Positions 1 to 7,395 of a stretch of 64,000 bases of DNA are shown here, piece by piece; the first letter of the stretch is position 1; every line of letters begins with the position of its first letter. Origin of the DNA: Bacillus cabrialesii. Its GTDB lineage: Bacteria > Bacillota > Bacilli > Bacillales > Bacillaceae. The stretch lies in contig NZ_CP096889.1 of NCBI RefSeq assembly GCF_004124315.2, positions 1,595,001 to 1,659,000 of the forward strand, read 5' to 3'. The notes beneath the pieces were generated by a model that worked only from the letters and a program-made list of their open reading frames with translations, was not told the DNA's origin and searched no databases. The position numbers and the translations under genes were made by a program.

Positions 1-1
1 T

Positions 2-727
2 TTATATGCAGCTGAAGGAAGCCCAGTTGATCTGCTCGGACATATTATGTTCAGCGCGCATATGGTGCAGATGGCTGTGCTGTACTTGGTCGTCCCGCCG
101 CTGTTGATCGCGGGAATTCCTGCATGGCTATGGGAAAAAATCATTTTCAAGCCTGCCATTAAGCCGGTTTTTTCATTTTTTACGACGCCCTTAATTGCTT
201 TGCTTTTGTTTAACGGCATTTTTTCTTTATATCATGTTCCGCTTATATTTGATACAGTCAAAACGGATCCGTTTTACCATACATTAATCACCTGGCTTAT
301 CTTTGTGCTTGCGTTTTTGATGTGGTGGCCGCTTGTTCACAAGGTAGAGCGTCTTCGGCAGCTCAGCGGCTTGATGAAGCTGGGGTATATTATGGCGGAC
401 GGTATGCTGCTCACACCGGCTTGCGCTTTGATTATGTTCAGCGGCGCGCCGTTATACGCCACATATACAGATCCGTCTGCGTGGGCTGAGGCAATGAAGC
501 TTTGCGTGCCTGCAGATATGATGGGGCAGGTCCCATTAACAGGACCGGAAATGTTTAATACACTGCCTTTGTTAGAGGATCAGCAGCTCGGAGCAGTCAT
601 GATGAAAATCATTCAGGAAATTGTGTACGGTACTTTTTTGGCGATTATCTTTTTCCAATGGGTGAAGAAAGAAAGGGAAAAGGACGGGCAGGAGGAGCCT
701 CCGTATATTCAGCAACCGATATCGTAA
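2..727 (+). CDS. ctaG: CtaG, cytochrome caa3 oxidase assembly protein (5' truncated)
   Basis: The frame is open from the window edge and encodes the last 241 residues of a multi-pass membrane protein. The family is usually near 297 residues, so about 56 N-terminal residues are missing. Several hydrophobic helices alternate with short loops, and the tail is charged (KKEREKDGQEE) and probably cytoplasmic. It resembles the caa3_CtaG family, needed to assemble active cytochrome caa3 oxidase in the membrane; the biochemical role is from family knowledge. A methionine at position 47 is internal, because coding-like sequence (LYAAEGSPVDLLGHI) continues upstream of it. A terminator follows directly after the stop codon. 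Confidence 0.9.
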   Translation, partial: LYAAEGSPVDLLGHIMFSAHMVQMAVLYLVVPPLLIAGIPAWLWEKIIFKPAIKPVFSFFTTPLIALLLFNGIFSLYHVPLIFDTVKTDPFYHTLITWLIFVLAFLMWWPLVHKVERLRQLSGLMKLGYIMADGMLLTPACALIMFSGAPLYATYTDPSAWAEAMKLCVPADMMGQVPLTGPEMFNTLPLLEDQQLGAVMMKIIQEIVYGTFLAIIFFQWVKKEREKDGQEEPPYIQQPIS

Positions 728-757
728 AAGGTACAGCAAAATATGCTGTACCTTTTC
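727..757. terminator. Bidirectional terminator between ctaG and ylbA
   Basis: An inverted repeat (AAAGGTACAGCA / TGCTGTACCTTT) with a 4-5 nt loop is flanked by A-rich and T-rich ends. It can stop transcription of both convergent genes. It starts in the ctaG stop codon and ends at the ylbA stop. Confidence 0.85.
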
Positions 758-758
758 A

Positions 759-1121
759 TTACATTTGAACGGTTTTTAACAAGTCGGAGATGTCCTGAAT
801 CAGTGCCTTGCTTTTTGTCACAACCTGTACGGGAAACTCTTCCGTTTCTCCATATTCTACTCCATGCGGGTAGTAATGCTTGCCTAAGAGAGGGGACATT
901 AATTGAATCACGGCGCGGCCGCTTCCAACATCGCCCTCTGCCGCAATGCCTTGTATCCGCAGATAAAACGTACCCTCGATCGTCGAAAACTTCCTGTCAT
1001 AGGTGACTCTTTCGTAATCCCATTGACCCGCTCTGACGAGGCCTTTGCTTTCCATCAAGTCGTCCAGCCAGCTTAGCTCAGCCTTTACCCCTTCAAGTCC
1101 GCTTTCAGTAAACTTCAACAC
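759..1121 (-). CDS. ylbA: YlbA, YugN-like family protein
   Basis: Encodes 120 residues from a GTG start preceded by a strong AAGGAGGGG Shine-Dalgarno; upstream in-frame residues lie before this site and are not used. It is a small soluble protein without signal peptide or membrane helix. It resembles the YugN-like family of Bacillus proteins, whose function is unknown to me. It is convergent with ctaG, shares its terminator, and is divergent from ylbB. Confidence 0.85.
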   Translation of the reverse strand: MLKFTESGLEGVKAELSWLDDLMESKGLVRAGQWDYERVTYDRKFSTIEGTFYLRIQGIAAEGDVGSGRAVIQLMSPLLGKHYYPHGVEYGETEEFPVQVVTKSKALIQDISDLLKTVQM

Positions 1122-1260
1122 TGACCCCTCCTTATAAAAATTACCTTTCCTGACAATCATAGTATGAAAGCGTTAAACTTTCAATGAATCTTCTTCTTTT
1201 GAAAGTATGCAAAAATTAAATTTTGACGACAATAGCACTAGACTAAAGGAGGTTATACGG

Positions 1261-1707
1261 ATGACAAAAATAAAAGATCTGATGACGGCCGACTTGCAAT
1301 ATTGCACGGTATTAGATAATGTATATGAAGCTGCGGTAAAGATGAAAGACGCGAATGTAGGTGCGATTCCGATAGTTGATGAGGATGGAGAAACACTGGT
1401 AGGCATCGTAACCGACCGTGATCTCGTGTTAAGAGGAATCGCCATAAAAAAACCAAACTCGCAAAAAATCACTGACGCGATGACCGAAAAACCTGTCAGT
1501 GTGGAGGAAGATGCTTCAGTCGATGAGGTTCTTCATTTGATGGCATCCCATCAGCTCAGAAGGATACCTGTTACAAAAAACAAAAAGCTGACTGGAATTG
1601 TCACGCTTGGTGATCTTTCTTTATCTGAACAAACCAATGAACGTGCCGGCAGTGCCTTATCGGATATTTCCGAGGGTGATAATAGAGAAGAAGGCTTTTT
1701 TCATTAA
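1261..1707 (+). CDS. ylbB: YlbB, two-CBS-domain protein
   Basis: Encodes 148 residues. The ATG follows a good AAAGGAGG at 1246-1253; an upstream in-frame ATG at 1207 lacks such a site. Two CBS motifs make up almost the whole protein: KDLMTADLQYC...GIVTDRDLVLRG (residues about 5-65) and DAMTEKPVSV...GIVTLGDLSLSE (about 75-128). CBS pairs usually bind adenosine nucleotides and act as sensors; the ligand here is unknown. Around 1205-1235 there is a GTATG element and a GACAATAG element that loosely fit a forespore (SigF/SigG) promoter. I recall ylbB and ylbC being forespore genes, but the match is weak. ylbC follows in the same direction. Confidence 0.88.
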   Translation: MTKIKDLMTADLQYCTVLDNVYEAAVKMKDANVGAIPIVDEDGETLVGIVTDRDLVLRGIAIKKPNSQKITDAMTEKPVSVEEDASVDEVLHLMASHQLRRIPVTKNKKLTGIVTLGDLSLSEQTNERAGSALSDISEGDNREEGFFH

Positions 1708-1790
1708 CACATAAATCTTTGACATGTTAAATAGGCTGTATTGTAATGAGGTGTAAGCAAGACAATGTGATTCGCCACGGGGGTGATAGA

Positions 1791-2831
1791 TTGAAAAATA
1801 TATTGAGAGCAATGGTTATTCTCTTGATCATCTGCGGAACTTATGTTCTGTTTATTCAATATGGATCTGTTCCTGAAAAAAAATCAAATGACAGCGAGCC
1901 TCAGGTGTCGAATGAGGAGGCGCAAAGCGGCAAACGAATACATATGCCGACTTCAGGGTTATTGTCCTTTATGGGCAAGTCCGCCGATGATGTAACGAAA
2001 AAGCTTGGGGAACCAGAACGCATTGACCCGTCAGCTTATGATTACGATTGGTGGGTATACAATCAAGGAAAGGACCAATATATCCAAATCGGGGTATTAA
2101 ACAATAAAGTGGTCACATTATTTGCGGCTGGCAATGACATTAACGCAAAGCCTTTCAAAATTGGCGAATCAACCGGAGAAGTGTTCAAGACGACCCAGGT
2201 GGCGCCGTTTGTGAATGTAGAGTATAAAGGAAATTCCTATCGATTTGAGTTTTCTGAAGAGGATATCAATACCAGACCGACTGTAAAGGTAGGAAAAATG
2301 TATGTCCAGCTGTATATGGACAAATTTGAAGGGAAGCTATCCAGCATCAGGGCGTTTGATGCGCAAACCTTTGTAAAGCAAAGGCCTTATGAGGTTGTAT
2401 ACCGCGGTGAATTAATAAAACCGGAAGCTGTTTCAGACGATAAGTGGAAAAAGATCCAAACGACAAGCGAAAAGCAAATACTTGATTTGACGAATGTCAT
2501 TCGCGTCAAACATGGGCTTGCGAAGCTTGAGTGGGATCAGCCGACGGCGGAAGTGGCTTTTGGACATAGCGAGGATATGAAGGAAAATCATTATTTCTCC
2601 CATGTCTCTAAAAAATACGGCACGCTGAAAGACCGCTTAGAAGACGGGCATGTTGAGTTTCAGCAAGCGGGAGAAAATATCGCATACAATTATGTAGACG
2701 GTCCGGCCGCTGTAGAAGGCTGGCTGAATAGTGAAGGCCACCGAAAAGCGCTTCTGAATTCAGATTATACGCATCTTGGTGTCGGAGTAGACCGAAAATA
2801 TTACACTCAAAATTTTATTAAGCGATGGTAA
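1791..2831 (+). CDS. ylbC: YlbC, membrane-anchored CAP-domain protein
   Basis: Encodes 346 residues from TTG at 1791, spaced correctly from GGGGGTGAT; an ATG at 1746 has no good ribosome binding site. There is an N-terminal hydrophobic anchor (about residues 5-22), then a CAP-associated N-terminal region with YDWWVYN-type sequence (about 55-200). A C-terminal SCP/CAP domain (about 220-346) carries the family's HSEDMKENHYFSH and GENIA motifs. It is probably extracytoplasmic. SCP/CAP proteins of endospore formers are poorly understood. It lies just behind ylbB, possibly co-transcribed, and a strong terminator follows. Confidence 0.87.
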   Translation: MKNILRAMVILLIICGTYVLFIQYGSVPEKKSNDSEPQVSNEEAQSGKRIHMPTSGLLSFMGKSADDVTKKLGEPERIDPSAYDYDWWVYNQGKDQYIQIGVLNNKVVTLFAAGNDINAKPFKIGESTGEVFKTTQVAPFVNVEYKGNSYRFEFSEEDINTRPTVKVGKMYVQLYMDKFEGKLSSIRAFDAQTFVKQRPYEVVYRGELIKPEAVSDDKWKKIQTTSEKQILDLTNVIRVKHGLAKLEWDQPTAEVAFGHSEDMKENHYFSHVSKKYGTLKDRLEDGHVEFQQAGENIAYNYVDGPAAVEGWLNSEGHRKALLNSDYTHLGVGVDRKYYTQNFIKRW

Positions 2832-2833
2832 TG

Positions 2834-2869
2834 AAAAGCCGCGGACGGATGGTTCCGCGGCTTTTTTTG
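2834..2869 (+). terminator. Terminator after ylbC
   Basis: A 9-bp GC-rich stem (AGCCGCGGA / TCCGCGGCT) is followed by seven T residues, a canonical intrinsic terminator three bases after the ylbC stop. Confidence 0.9.
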
Positions 2870-3062
2870 TTTCCATACAGGCTGATCTGAATGACTGTGC
2901 TGATGGCAGCAGATGAGGCTTTTTCTCATTTCTTCAGTAAGGCTTTTTCACGAGTTTATGAAGCAAAGCTGAAAATTCACTTGTGAACGAATATAGGCGA
3001 ACACAATGCCTGACAAAACGATACATTGTAGTAGGTATCGATTTTCGGAGGGGGTGAGGATT

Positions 3063-3461
3063 GTGGCGAATCAACATGCCAATCATTCAATCAATGACTT
3101 TAAACAATTCGTCAAAAAGCATCCCAAGCTGATAAAAGAAGTACGCAAAGAACAAAGAAGCTGGCAGGACGTATATGAAAATTGGGTCCTCTTCGGAGAG
3201 ACCGATCCGATTTGGGATCCGTATCGGGAACCGGAAGAAGCTGTTGAAGCTGCGCCTGAAACAGAGCCGAAAAATGATTTTGTCTCGAAAATGGTGACTG
3301 CGGTGAAAAAGATGGATATCAATCAAATGAACGAACAAATCAATAAAATGAGCCAATCGATCTCATCGTTGCAAAGCCTTCTTAATACATTTTCCGGAAG
3401 CGGCCAAAAGCAATCTCAGCCAGGCTCTGGACAGCATCCTTTTTCTTTTCGAAAGGATTAA
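3063..3461 (+). CDS. ylbD: YlbD, putative spore coat protein
   Basis: Encodes 132 residues. The GTG start follows a very strong CGGAGGGGGTGAGG; upstream residues in frame precede that site. The protein is soluble and polar. A KHPKLIKEVRKEQRSWQDVYENW segment near the N terminus is followed by a Gln/Ser-rich tail (about 90-132) that could mediate assembly. It matches the YlbD family described as spore coat proteins in Bacillus; the coat role is from memory of that family. ylbE lies 18 bp downstream in the same operon. An ATACATTG element about 40 bp upstream may be a mother-cell sigma -10 region, but I could not find a convincing -35. Confidence 0.85.
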   Translation: MANQHANHSINDFKQFVKKHPKLIKEVRKEQRSWQDVYENWVLFGETDPIWDPYREPEEAVEAAPETEPKNDFVSKMVTAVKKMDINQMNEQINKMSQSISSLQSLLNTFSGSGQKQSQPGSGQHPFSFRKD

Positions 3462-3479
3462 AAAAGGGGAGCTCCTCAT

Positions 3480-3719
3480 ATGCGCAAAGAGGTTCAGGAA
3501 TTTATTTTAGAAAACGAGGAACGGAAACGATTCATCAGAGAACAGCCGATATGGTACCGCAGGCTTTCGAGAAAACCGGATGATCTATCCTCCTTTCAGC
3601 TTGAGATGATGAACTTTTATGAAAAAACCATACCGCACCGGGTGAACCAATTTACGAACGGGATTCAAATGGCGCAAATGATGATGCAAATGTTTCAAGC
3701 GATGCGGACAAAAGATTAA
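3480..3719 (+). CDS. ylbE: YlbE, small YlbE-like protein
   Basis: Encodes 79 residues, starting with ATG after AAAAGGGGAGCTCC. It is a charged, helix-rich soluble protein ending in a methionine-rich stretch (MAQMMMQMFQAM). It belongs to a small family found next to ylbD in Bacillus and has no known function. Because it is co-directional and close to ylbD, a sporulation role is possible but unproven. A terminator follows within a few bases. Confidence 0.85.
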   Translation: MRKEVQEFILENEERKRFIREQPIWYRRLSRKPDDLSSFQLEMMNFYEKTIPHRVNQFTNGIQMAQMMMQMFQAMRTKD

Positions 3720-3721
3720 AC

Positions 3722-3744
3722 GACCCCGAAAAGGGTCTTTTTTC
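3722..3744 (+). terminator. Terminator after ylbE
   Basis: A short GACCC / GGGTC stem with an A-rich loop is followed by six or more T residues, directly after the ylbE stop. Confidence 0.75.
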
Positions 3745-3834
3745 ATGCGGGAATACGGAGTTTATTTTCGGCTGCGGTTAAGCATTTTCCAATTGGCTGG
3801 TTTCATGGTAAACTAACAACTGGAGGTGCATGTT

Positions 3835-4284
3835 ATGTATGCGACGATGGAATCCGTGCGGCTTCAAAGTGAAGCTCAGCAGCTTGCCGAGATGATTCTG
3901 CAGTCGGAGACGGCTGAGAACTACCGCAATTGTTACAAGCGTCTCCAGGAAGATGAAGAGGCAGGGCGGATTATTCGTTCTTTTATCAAAATAAAAGAGC
4001 AGTATGAGGATGTACAGCGTTTTGGCAAATATCATCCTGACTATAGAGAAATATCCCGGAAAATGAGGGAGATCAAACGGGAGCTGGACCTGAATGATAA
4101 AGTGGCTGACTTTAAGAAAGCTGAAAATGAGCTCCAGTCCATTCTTGATGAGATTAGCGTTGAGATCGGGACAGCTGTTTCAGAGCATGTAAAAGTTCCG
4201 ACCGGGAACCCTTATTTTGACGGTTTATCTTCATGCGGAGGCGGCTGCGGTTCAGGCGGAAGCTGCGGATGCAAAGTGTCCTGA
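3835..4284 (+). CDS. ylbF: RicF (YlbF), subunit of the RicA-RicF-RicT complex
   Basis: Encodes 149 residues. ATG at 3835 is about 7 nt from TGGAGGTG; an in-frame GTG at 3826 sits inside that site. Residues about 1-115 look like the helical YlbF/YmcA (Com_YlbF) fold. The last 18 residues form a Cys/Gly-rich tail with four cysteines (SSCGGGCGSGGSCGCKVS). In B. subtilis YlbF works with YmcA and YaaT in competence, biofilm formation and sporulation, and the complex is reported to carry Fe-S clusters and to act with RNase Y in mRNA processing. Those roles are literature knowledge; the cysteine tail is visible here. A terminator follows the stop. Confidence 0.92.
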   Translation: MYATMESVRLQSEAQQLAEMILQSETAENYRNCYKRLQEDEEAGRIIRSFIKIKEQYEDVQRFGKYHPDYREISRKMREIKRELDLNDKVADFKKAENELQSILDEISVEIGTAVSEHVKVPTGNPYFDGLSSCGGGCGSGGSCGCKVS

Positions 4285-4307
4285 CGAGACTGGCCGTCTC
4301 GTCTTTT
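4283..4307 (+). terminator. Terminator after ylbF
   Basis: An 8-bp perfect stem (GACGAGAC / GTCTCGTC, loop TGGCC) is followed by TTTT. It overlaps the ylbF stop codon and precedes ylbG by about 30 bp. Confidence 0.8.
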
Positions 4308-4338
4308 ACATATAAGAGAAATCAGGCAGGTGATTGTA

Positions 4339-4611
4339 TTGGAGAATAGGCGCCAGGGCATGATTGTGTATCTGCATTCCCTAAAGCAAAGCAAAATGCT
4401 GAGGAAGTTCGGAAATGTGCACTATGTATCAAAACGCTTAAAATATGTCGTGCTGTATTGCGATATGGACCAAATTGAAAAAACAATGGACAAGATCGCA
4501 TCGTACTCGTTTGTGAAAAAAGTGGAGCCTTCTTATAAACCGTTTTTAAAATTGGAATTCGAGTCAAAGCTTGATAAAGCAAAAGAATACGATTATAAAA
4601 TCGGCATATAG
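4339..4611 (+). CDS. ylbG: YlbG, UPF0298 family protein
   Basis: Encodes 90 residues from TTG at 4339, preceded by CAGGTG. It is a small basic soluble protein with no membrane segment and belongs to the UPF0298 family of Firmicutes, whose function is not known to me. It commonly sits beside ylbF, as here, but a terminator separates the two. A further terminator follows it. Confidence 0.82.
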   Translation: MENRRQGMIVYLHSLKQSKMLRKFGNVHYVSKRLKYVVLYCDMDQIEKTMDKIASYSFVKKVEPSYKPFLKLEFESKLDKAKEYDYKIGI

Positions 4612-4624
4612 CGTATAAAAAAAT

Positions 4625-4650
4625 CCCCGCAGACATCTGCGGGGTCCTTC
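4625..4650 (+). terminator. Terminator after ylbG
   Basis: A 9-bp stem (CCCCGCAGA / TCTGCGGGG) with a two-base loop as drawn is followed by TCCTTCTATT, a T-rich but interrupted tail. Confidence 0.75.
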
Positions 4651-4654
4651 TATT

Positions 4655-4805
4655 CCTTAACATGTTAAGGAGAAGGCAAAGGGAGAGGAGAAACCGGAGG
4701 AAGAACTTATGGGGAAACGTAAGTCTTCTCCGCGGTTGGCAACAACATCCTCTAGATGCTGTTGCTCATAGTATGGACAAGGATCAGTCTGCCTATACAC
4801 CTGTT
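4655..4805 (+). ncRNA. ylbH-leader-like structured RNA element
   Basis: The 323-bp gap between ylbG and rsmD holds a compact structured block: a palindrome CCTTAACATGTTAAGG at 4655-4670, a long hairpin at about 4694-4736 (CCGGAGGAAGA pairing with TCTTCTCCGCGG, plus ACTTA / TAAGT), and a hairpin at 4739-4765 (GCAACA...TGTTGC). This matches the position of the comparative-genomics motif known as the ylbH leader in Bacillus. Its function and even its strand are uncertain. A likely rsmD promoter lies downstream of it at 4824-4852, so it may be a separate RNA rather than a true leader. Confidence 0.6.
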
Positions 4806-4823
4806 TGTCAAGATTAACGTTCG

Positions 4824-4852
4824 TTGTTTGAAAGAATGCTTTATGTTAAGAT
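4824..4852 (+). promoter_or_regulatory. Candidate SigA promoter for rsmD-coaD
   Basis: TTGTTT (4824-4829), a 17-bp spacer and TAAGAT (4847-4852), with an extended TGT just before the -10. It lies about 80 bp before the rsmD start and after the structured element. Confidence 0.45.
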
Positions 4853-4934
4853 AGGATTGATTTTTTTCTATGTACATAGCGGCGTCCGGCCGAACAAGAA
4901 AACAAAATAGCTTTTAGAAAAAGTGGTGTGGAAC

Positions 4935-5489
4935 ATGAGAGTAATTTCTGGATCAAAAAAAGGCCGTTCACTAAAGGCTGTGCCGGGAACATCAACAAGA
5001 CCGACAACCGACAAAGTGAAGGAATCCATTTTCAATATGATCGGCCCTTATTTTGACGGGGGCAGGGGACTTGACTTATTCGCAGGGAGCGGAGGTCTTG
5101 GAATTGAAGCGCTTTCGCGCGGATTTGAGCATTGTATATTCGTTGACCGTGATTTTAAAGCGATTCAAACGGTTAAATCAAATTTAAAAACGCTGGAGCT
5201 TACAAAACATGCGCAGGTATACCGCAATGACGCGGAACGGGCTTTGCACGCTGCTGCAAAAAGAGAAACTGGCTTTCGCGGCATTTTTCTCGATCCGCCG
5301 TATAAAGAACAAAAGCTAAAAGCGCTTTTAACGATGATTGATGAATATCAAATGCTGGAAGAAGACGGTTTTATCGTTGCCGAGCATGACAGAGAGGTTG
5401 AGCTTCCCGAAACCGTAGGAGATCTTGTCATGACAAGAAAAGAAACCTATGGACTTACAGGAGTGGCGATTTATAAAAAGAGGGGGTAG
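4935..5489 (+). CDS. rsmD: RsmD, 16S rRNA (guanine-N2)-methyltransferase
   Basis: Encodes 184 residues from ATG at 4935. An in-frame GTG 12 nt upstream is less likely because the family starts at MRVISG. It shows the SAM-binding motif LDLFAGSGGLGIEAL (about residues 40-55) and the amino-methyltransferase motif DPPY (residues 120-123). The family methylates one guanine of 16S rRNA during 30S assembly (G966 in E. coli numbering). coaD follows at once (GTG at 5494), so the two genes form one unit, a pairing common in bacteria. Formerly ylbH. Confidence 0.93.
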   Translation: MRVISGSKKGRSLKAVPGTSTRPTTDKVKESIFNMIGPYFDGGRGLDLFAGSGGLGIEALSRGFEHCIFVDRDFKAIQTVKSNLKTLELTKHAQVYRNDAERALHAAAKRETGFRGIFLDPPYKEQKLKALLTMIDEYQMLEEDGFIVAEHDREVELPETVGDLVMTRKETYGLTGVAIYKKRG

Positions 5490-5493
5490 GGAT

Positions 5494-5979
5494 GTGGCGA
5501 GTATAGCTGTCTGTCCCGGCAGTTTTGATCCGGTGACCTACGGGCATCTGGACATCATCAGACGCGGGGCGCATATTTTTGAACAAGTGTATGTATGTGT
5601 GCTGAATAATTCTTCAAAAAAGCCTTTGTTCAGTGTCGAAGAGCGGTGTGAGCTTCTGAGAGAAGTGACAAAAGATATTCCAAACATCACAGTTGAAACG
5701 TCGCAGGGACTGTTAATTGATTACGCAAAAAGAAAAAATGCGAAAGCGATTTTAAGAGGCTTGAGAGCGGTATCTGATTTTGAATACGAGATGCAGGGGA
5801 CATCCGTAAACCGTGTGCTTGATGAATCTATCGAGACGTTTTTTATGATGACAAATAACCAATATTCGTTTTTAAGCTCAAGCATTGTAAAAGAAGTGGC
5901 AAAATACAATGGCCCGGTATCAGAGTTTGTGCCGCCGGAAGTAGAGCTTGCGCTTCAGCAAAAATTCAGACAAGGATGA
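5494..5979 (+). CDS. coaD: CoaD, phosphopantetheine adenylyltransferase
   Basis: Encodes 161 residues. GTG at 5494 follows the AGGGGGTAGGG site, only 4 bp after the rsmD stop. It shows the nucleotidyltransferase motif PGSFDPVTYGH (His18) and a C-terminal SSSIVKE motif (about 125-131). It catalyses the penultimate step of coenzyme A synthesis, 4'-phosphopantetheine plus ATP to dephospho-CoA, in the cytoplasm. The length is typical of the family (about 160). A bidirectional terminator separates it from convergent ylbJ. Confidence 0.96.
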   Translation: MASIAVCPGSFDPVTYGHLDIIRRGAHIFEQVYVCVLNNSSKKPLFSVEERCELLREVTKDIPNITVETSQGLLIDYAKRKNAKAILRGLRAVSDFEYEMQGTSVNRVLDESIETFFMMTNNQYSFLSSSIVKEVAKYNGPVSEFVPPEVELALQQKFRQG

Positions 5980-6004
5980 GAGAGTTAACTCATCCTTTTT
6001 TTGT
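5972..6004. terminator. Bidirectional terminator between coaD and ylbJ
   Basis: The inverted repeat AAGGATGAG / CTCATCCTT is followed by seven T residues on the + strand and A-rich sequence before the stem. It serves both convergent genes. Confidence 0.85.
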
Positions 6005-7216
6005 TCCGTTTGTCAGTCTGTAAGAAAAAATGATGATGTACGTAAACAGCGCGCATAATGTGACGGCAGGTCCAATCTGAACAAGCAGGTTCCAGCCGTT
6101 TATAAAAGCAGTTGGCATTTCGCCGCTATTAAGAGATTTGAATACATATCGGTACGGGTCATGCCATGCCGTGTAGAGCGGTTTCCATAAAAGCATGACG
6201 AAGACGGCTGCATAAACGCCCTGAAGCAAACGTGCGATAAAGAACGGTTTAAATCTGATATCGGTTTCCGATAAAATACCTGCCACCTGAGCTTGCACGG
6301 AAAATCCGCTAAACCCGAGAATAAAGCTGACGACAATGGCTTTTTGCAGAAGAGACACATCTGTCTCGCTGACGAGCTTGCTTCCTAACGTGATTTCAAA
6401 CATTCCTGATAAAAGGGGAATGTCCAATTGAGCCGGAAGCTGAAACAAAGTCAGCGCGCCTTTTGTGAGAACAGACAGAACATCAGTCAGCTGAACGACC
6501 GACAACAGCCGGTTAAAGACAGAAAATAAAATAATAAAGCCGCCCACCATAAGAAGGGTTTGAACAGAAGACGTTACAGCGTCGCCTAAAATTTTGCCCA
6601 GGGGCCGTTTTTCCGCAAGTCTGGCGGTATGCAAAGCGTGTAAAGCATCTTTGATCGAAGGAAAAGGTATCGTTTTCTTCCTTCTGAGCTGCTGCTCTTC
6701 CTTGCGGCCGTAGGAACGCATCGTTAAACCGACAGCCAGATTCCCCAAATAGTGTGCAGAAGCCAATAAAATGCCCAATGATGCGTTTTGAAAGAAACCG
6801 ACGGCAACAGCGCCAAAAATAAAGAGCGGGTTCGAAGAATTGGTAAACGACGCAAGCCGTTCTGCTTCTACTCTTGAAATTTGTTTTTCCTGCCGCAGAC
6901 GGGCGGTGAGTTTTGCTCCCGCCGGGTTTCCTGATGCCATTCCCATAGCAAGAACGAAGCCGCCGACACCCGGTACGCGAAAGATCGGCCGCATAAAAGG
7001 CTCAAGCAAAACACCGACAAACCGCACAATGCCAAAACCGATTAAAAGTTCAGACAGAATAAAAAATGGCAGCAATGACGGAAACACAACCTCCCACCAC
7101 ATAGAAAGCCCGGTTTTAGAGGCTTCGAATGAGGCCTGCGGATGTGAGATGACAGTCGCTGTTAAAAAAAGAAAAAATGAAGCAATCAAAAGTGTATGAA
7201 TCTTCGACAAGTTCAT
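5990..7216 (-). CDS. ylbJ: YlbJ, sporulation integral membrane protein
   Basis: Encodes 408 residues. The ATG follows GGGGAGGTAAGA; an upstream in-frame ATG precedes this ribosome binding site. It is a polytopic membrane protein with about 8-10 hydrophobic segments and the nucleoside-recognition (Gate) type sequence SGNPAGAKLTARLR near residue 105. It matches the YlbJ family (spore_ylbJ), required for normal spore maturation in mother cells. The transported substrate is not established. Upstream, on the same strand, TCATACATT (7270-7278) is an excellent SigE-type -10 element, about 50 bp before the start. It is convergent with coaD and divergent from ylbK. Confidence 0.9.
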   Translation of the reverse strand: MNLSKIHTLLIASFFLFLTATVISHPQASFEASKTGLSMWWEVVFPSLLPFFILSELLIGFGIVRFVGVLLEPFMRPIFRVPGVGGFVLAMGMASGNPAGAKLTARLRQEKQISRVEAERLASFTNSSNPLFIFGAVAVGFFQNASLGILLASAHYLGNLAVGLTMRSYGRKEEQQLRRKKTIPFPSIKDALHALHTARLAEKRPLGKILGDAVTSSVQTLLMVGGFIILFSVFNRLLSVVQLTDVLSVLTKGALTLFQLPAQLDIPLLSGMFEITLGSKLVSETDVSLLQKAIVVSFILGFSGFSVQAQVAGILSETDIRFKPFFIARLLQGVYAAVFVMLLWKPLYTAWHDPYRYVFKSLNSGEMPTAFINGWNLLVQIGPAVTLCALFTYIIIFSYRLTNGTKKG

Positions 7217-7269
7217 TCTTACCTCCCCGATGCTAAAAATGCCCAATGACATGTATATCATGATAAAAT

Positions 7270-7278
7270 AATGTATGA
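7270..7278 (-). promoter_or_regulatory. SigE-type -10 element upstream of ylbJ
   Basis: On the - strand TCATACATT matches the KCATACAnT consensus of SigE. The -35 region is poor. Its position, about 50 bp before the start, fits a mother-cell promoter for ylbJ. Confidence 0.5.
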
Positions 7279-7395
7279 CACGAAATGGCCAAGCAGTACC
7301 TGTCCTCTTGATTCTTTGTACTAATATACGAGCATAGGGGTTCAGTTTAGACCATAGAATTCGATATAAGGGAATTCAGGCAGGAGGTTAACGTT

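Noticed and set aside
3786..3814. TTTCCA-17-TAAACT promoter-like pair before ylbF
   Set aside because: The start point would fall on the ylbF Shine-Dalgarno, leaving no leader; both hexamers are only 4 of 6.
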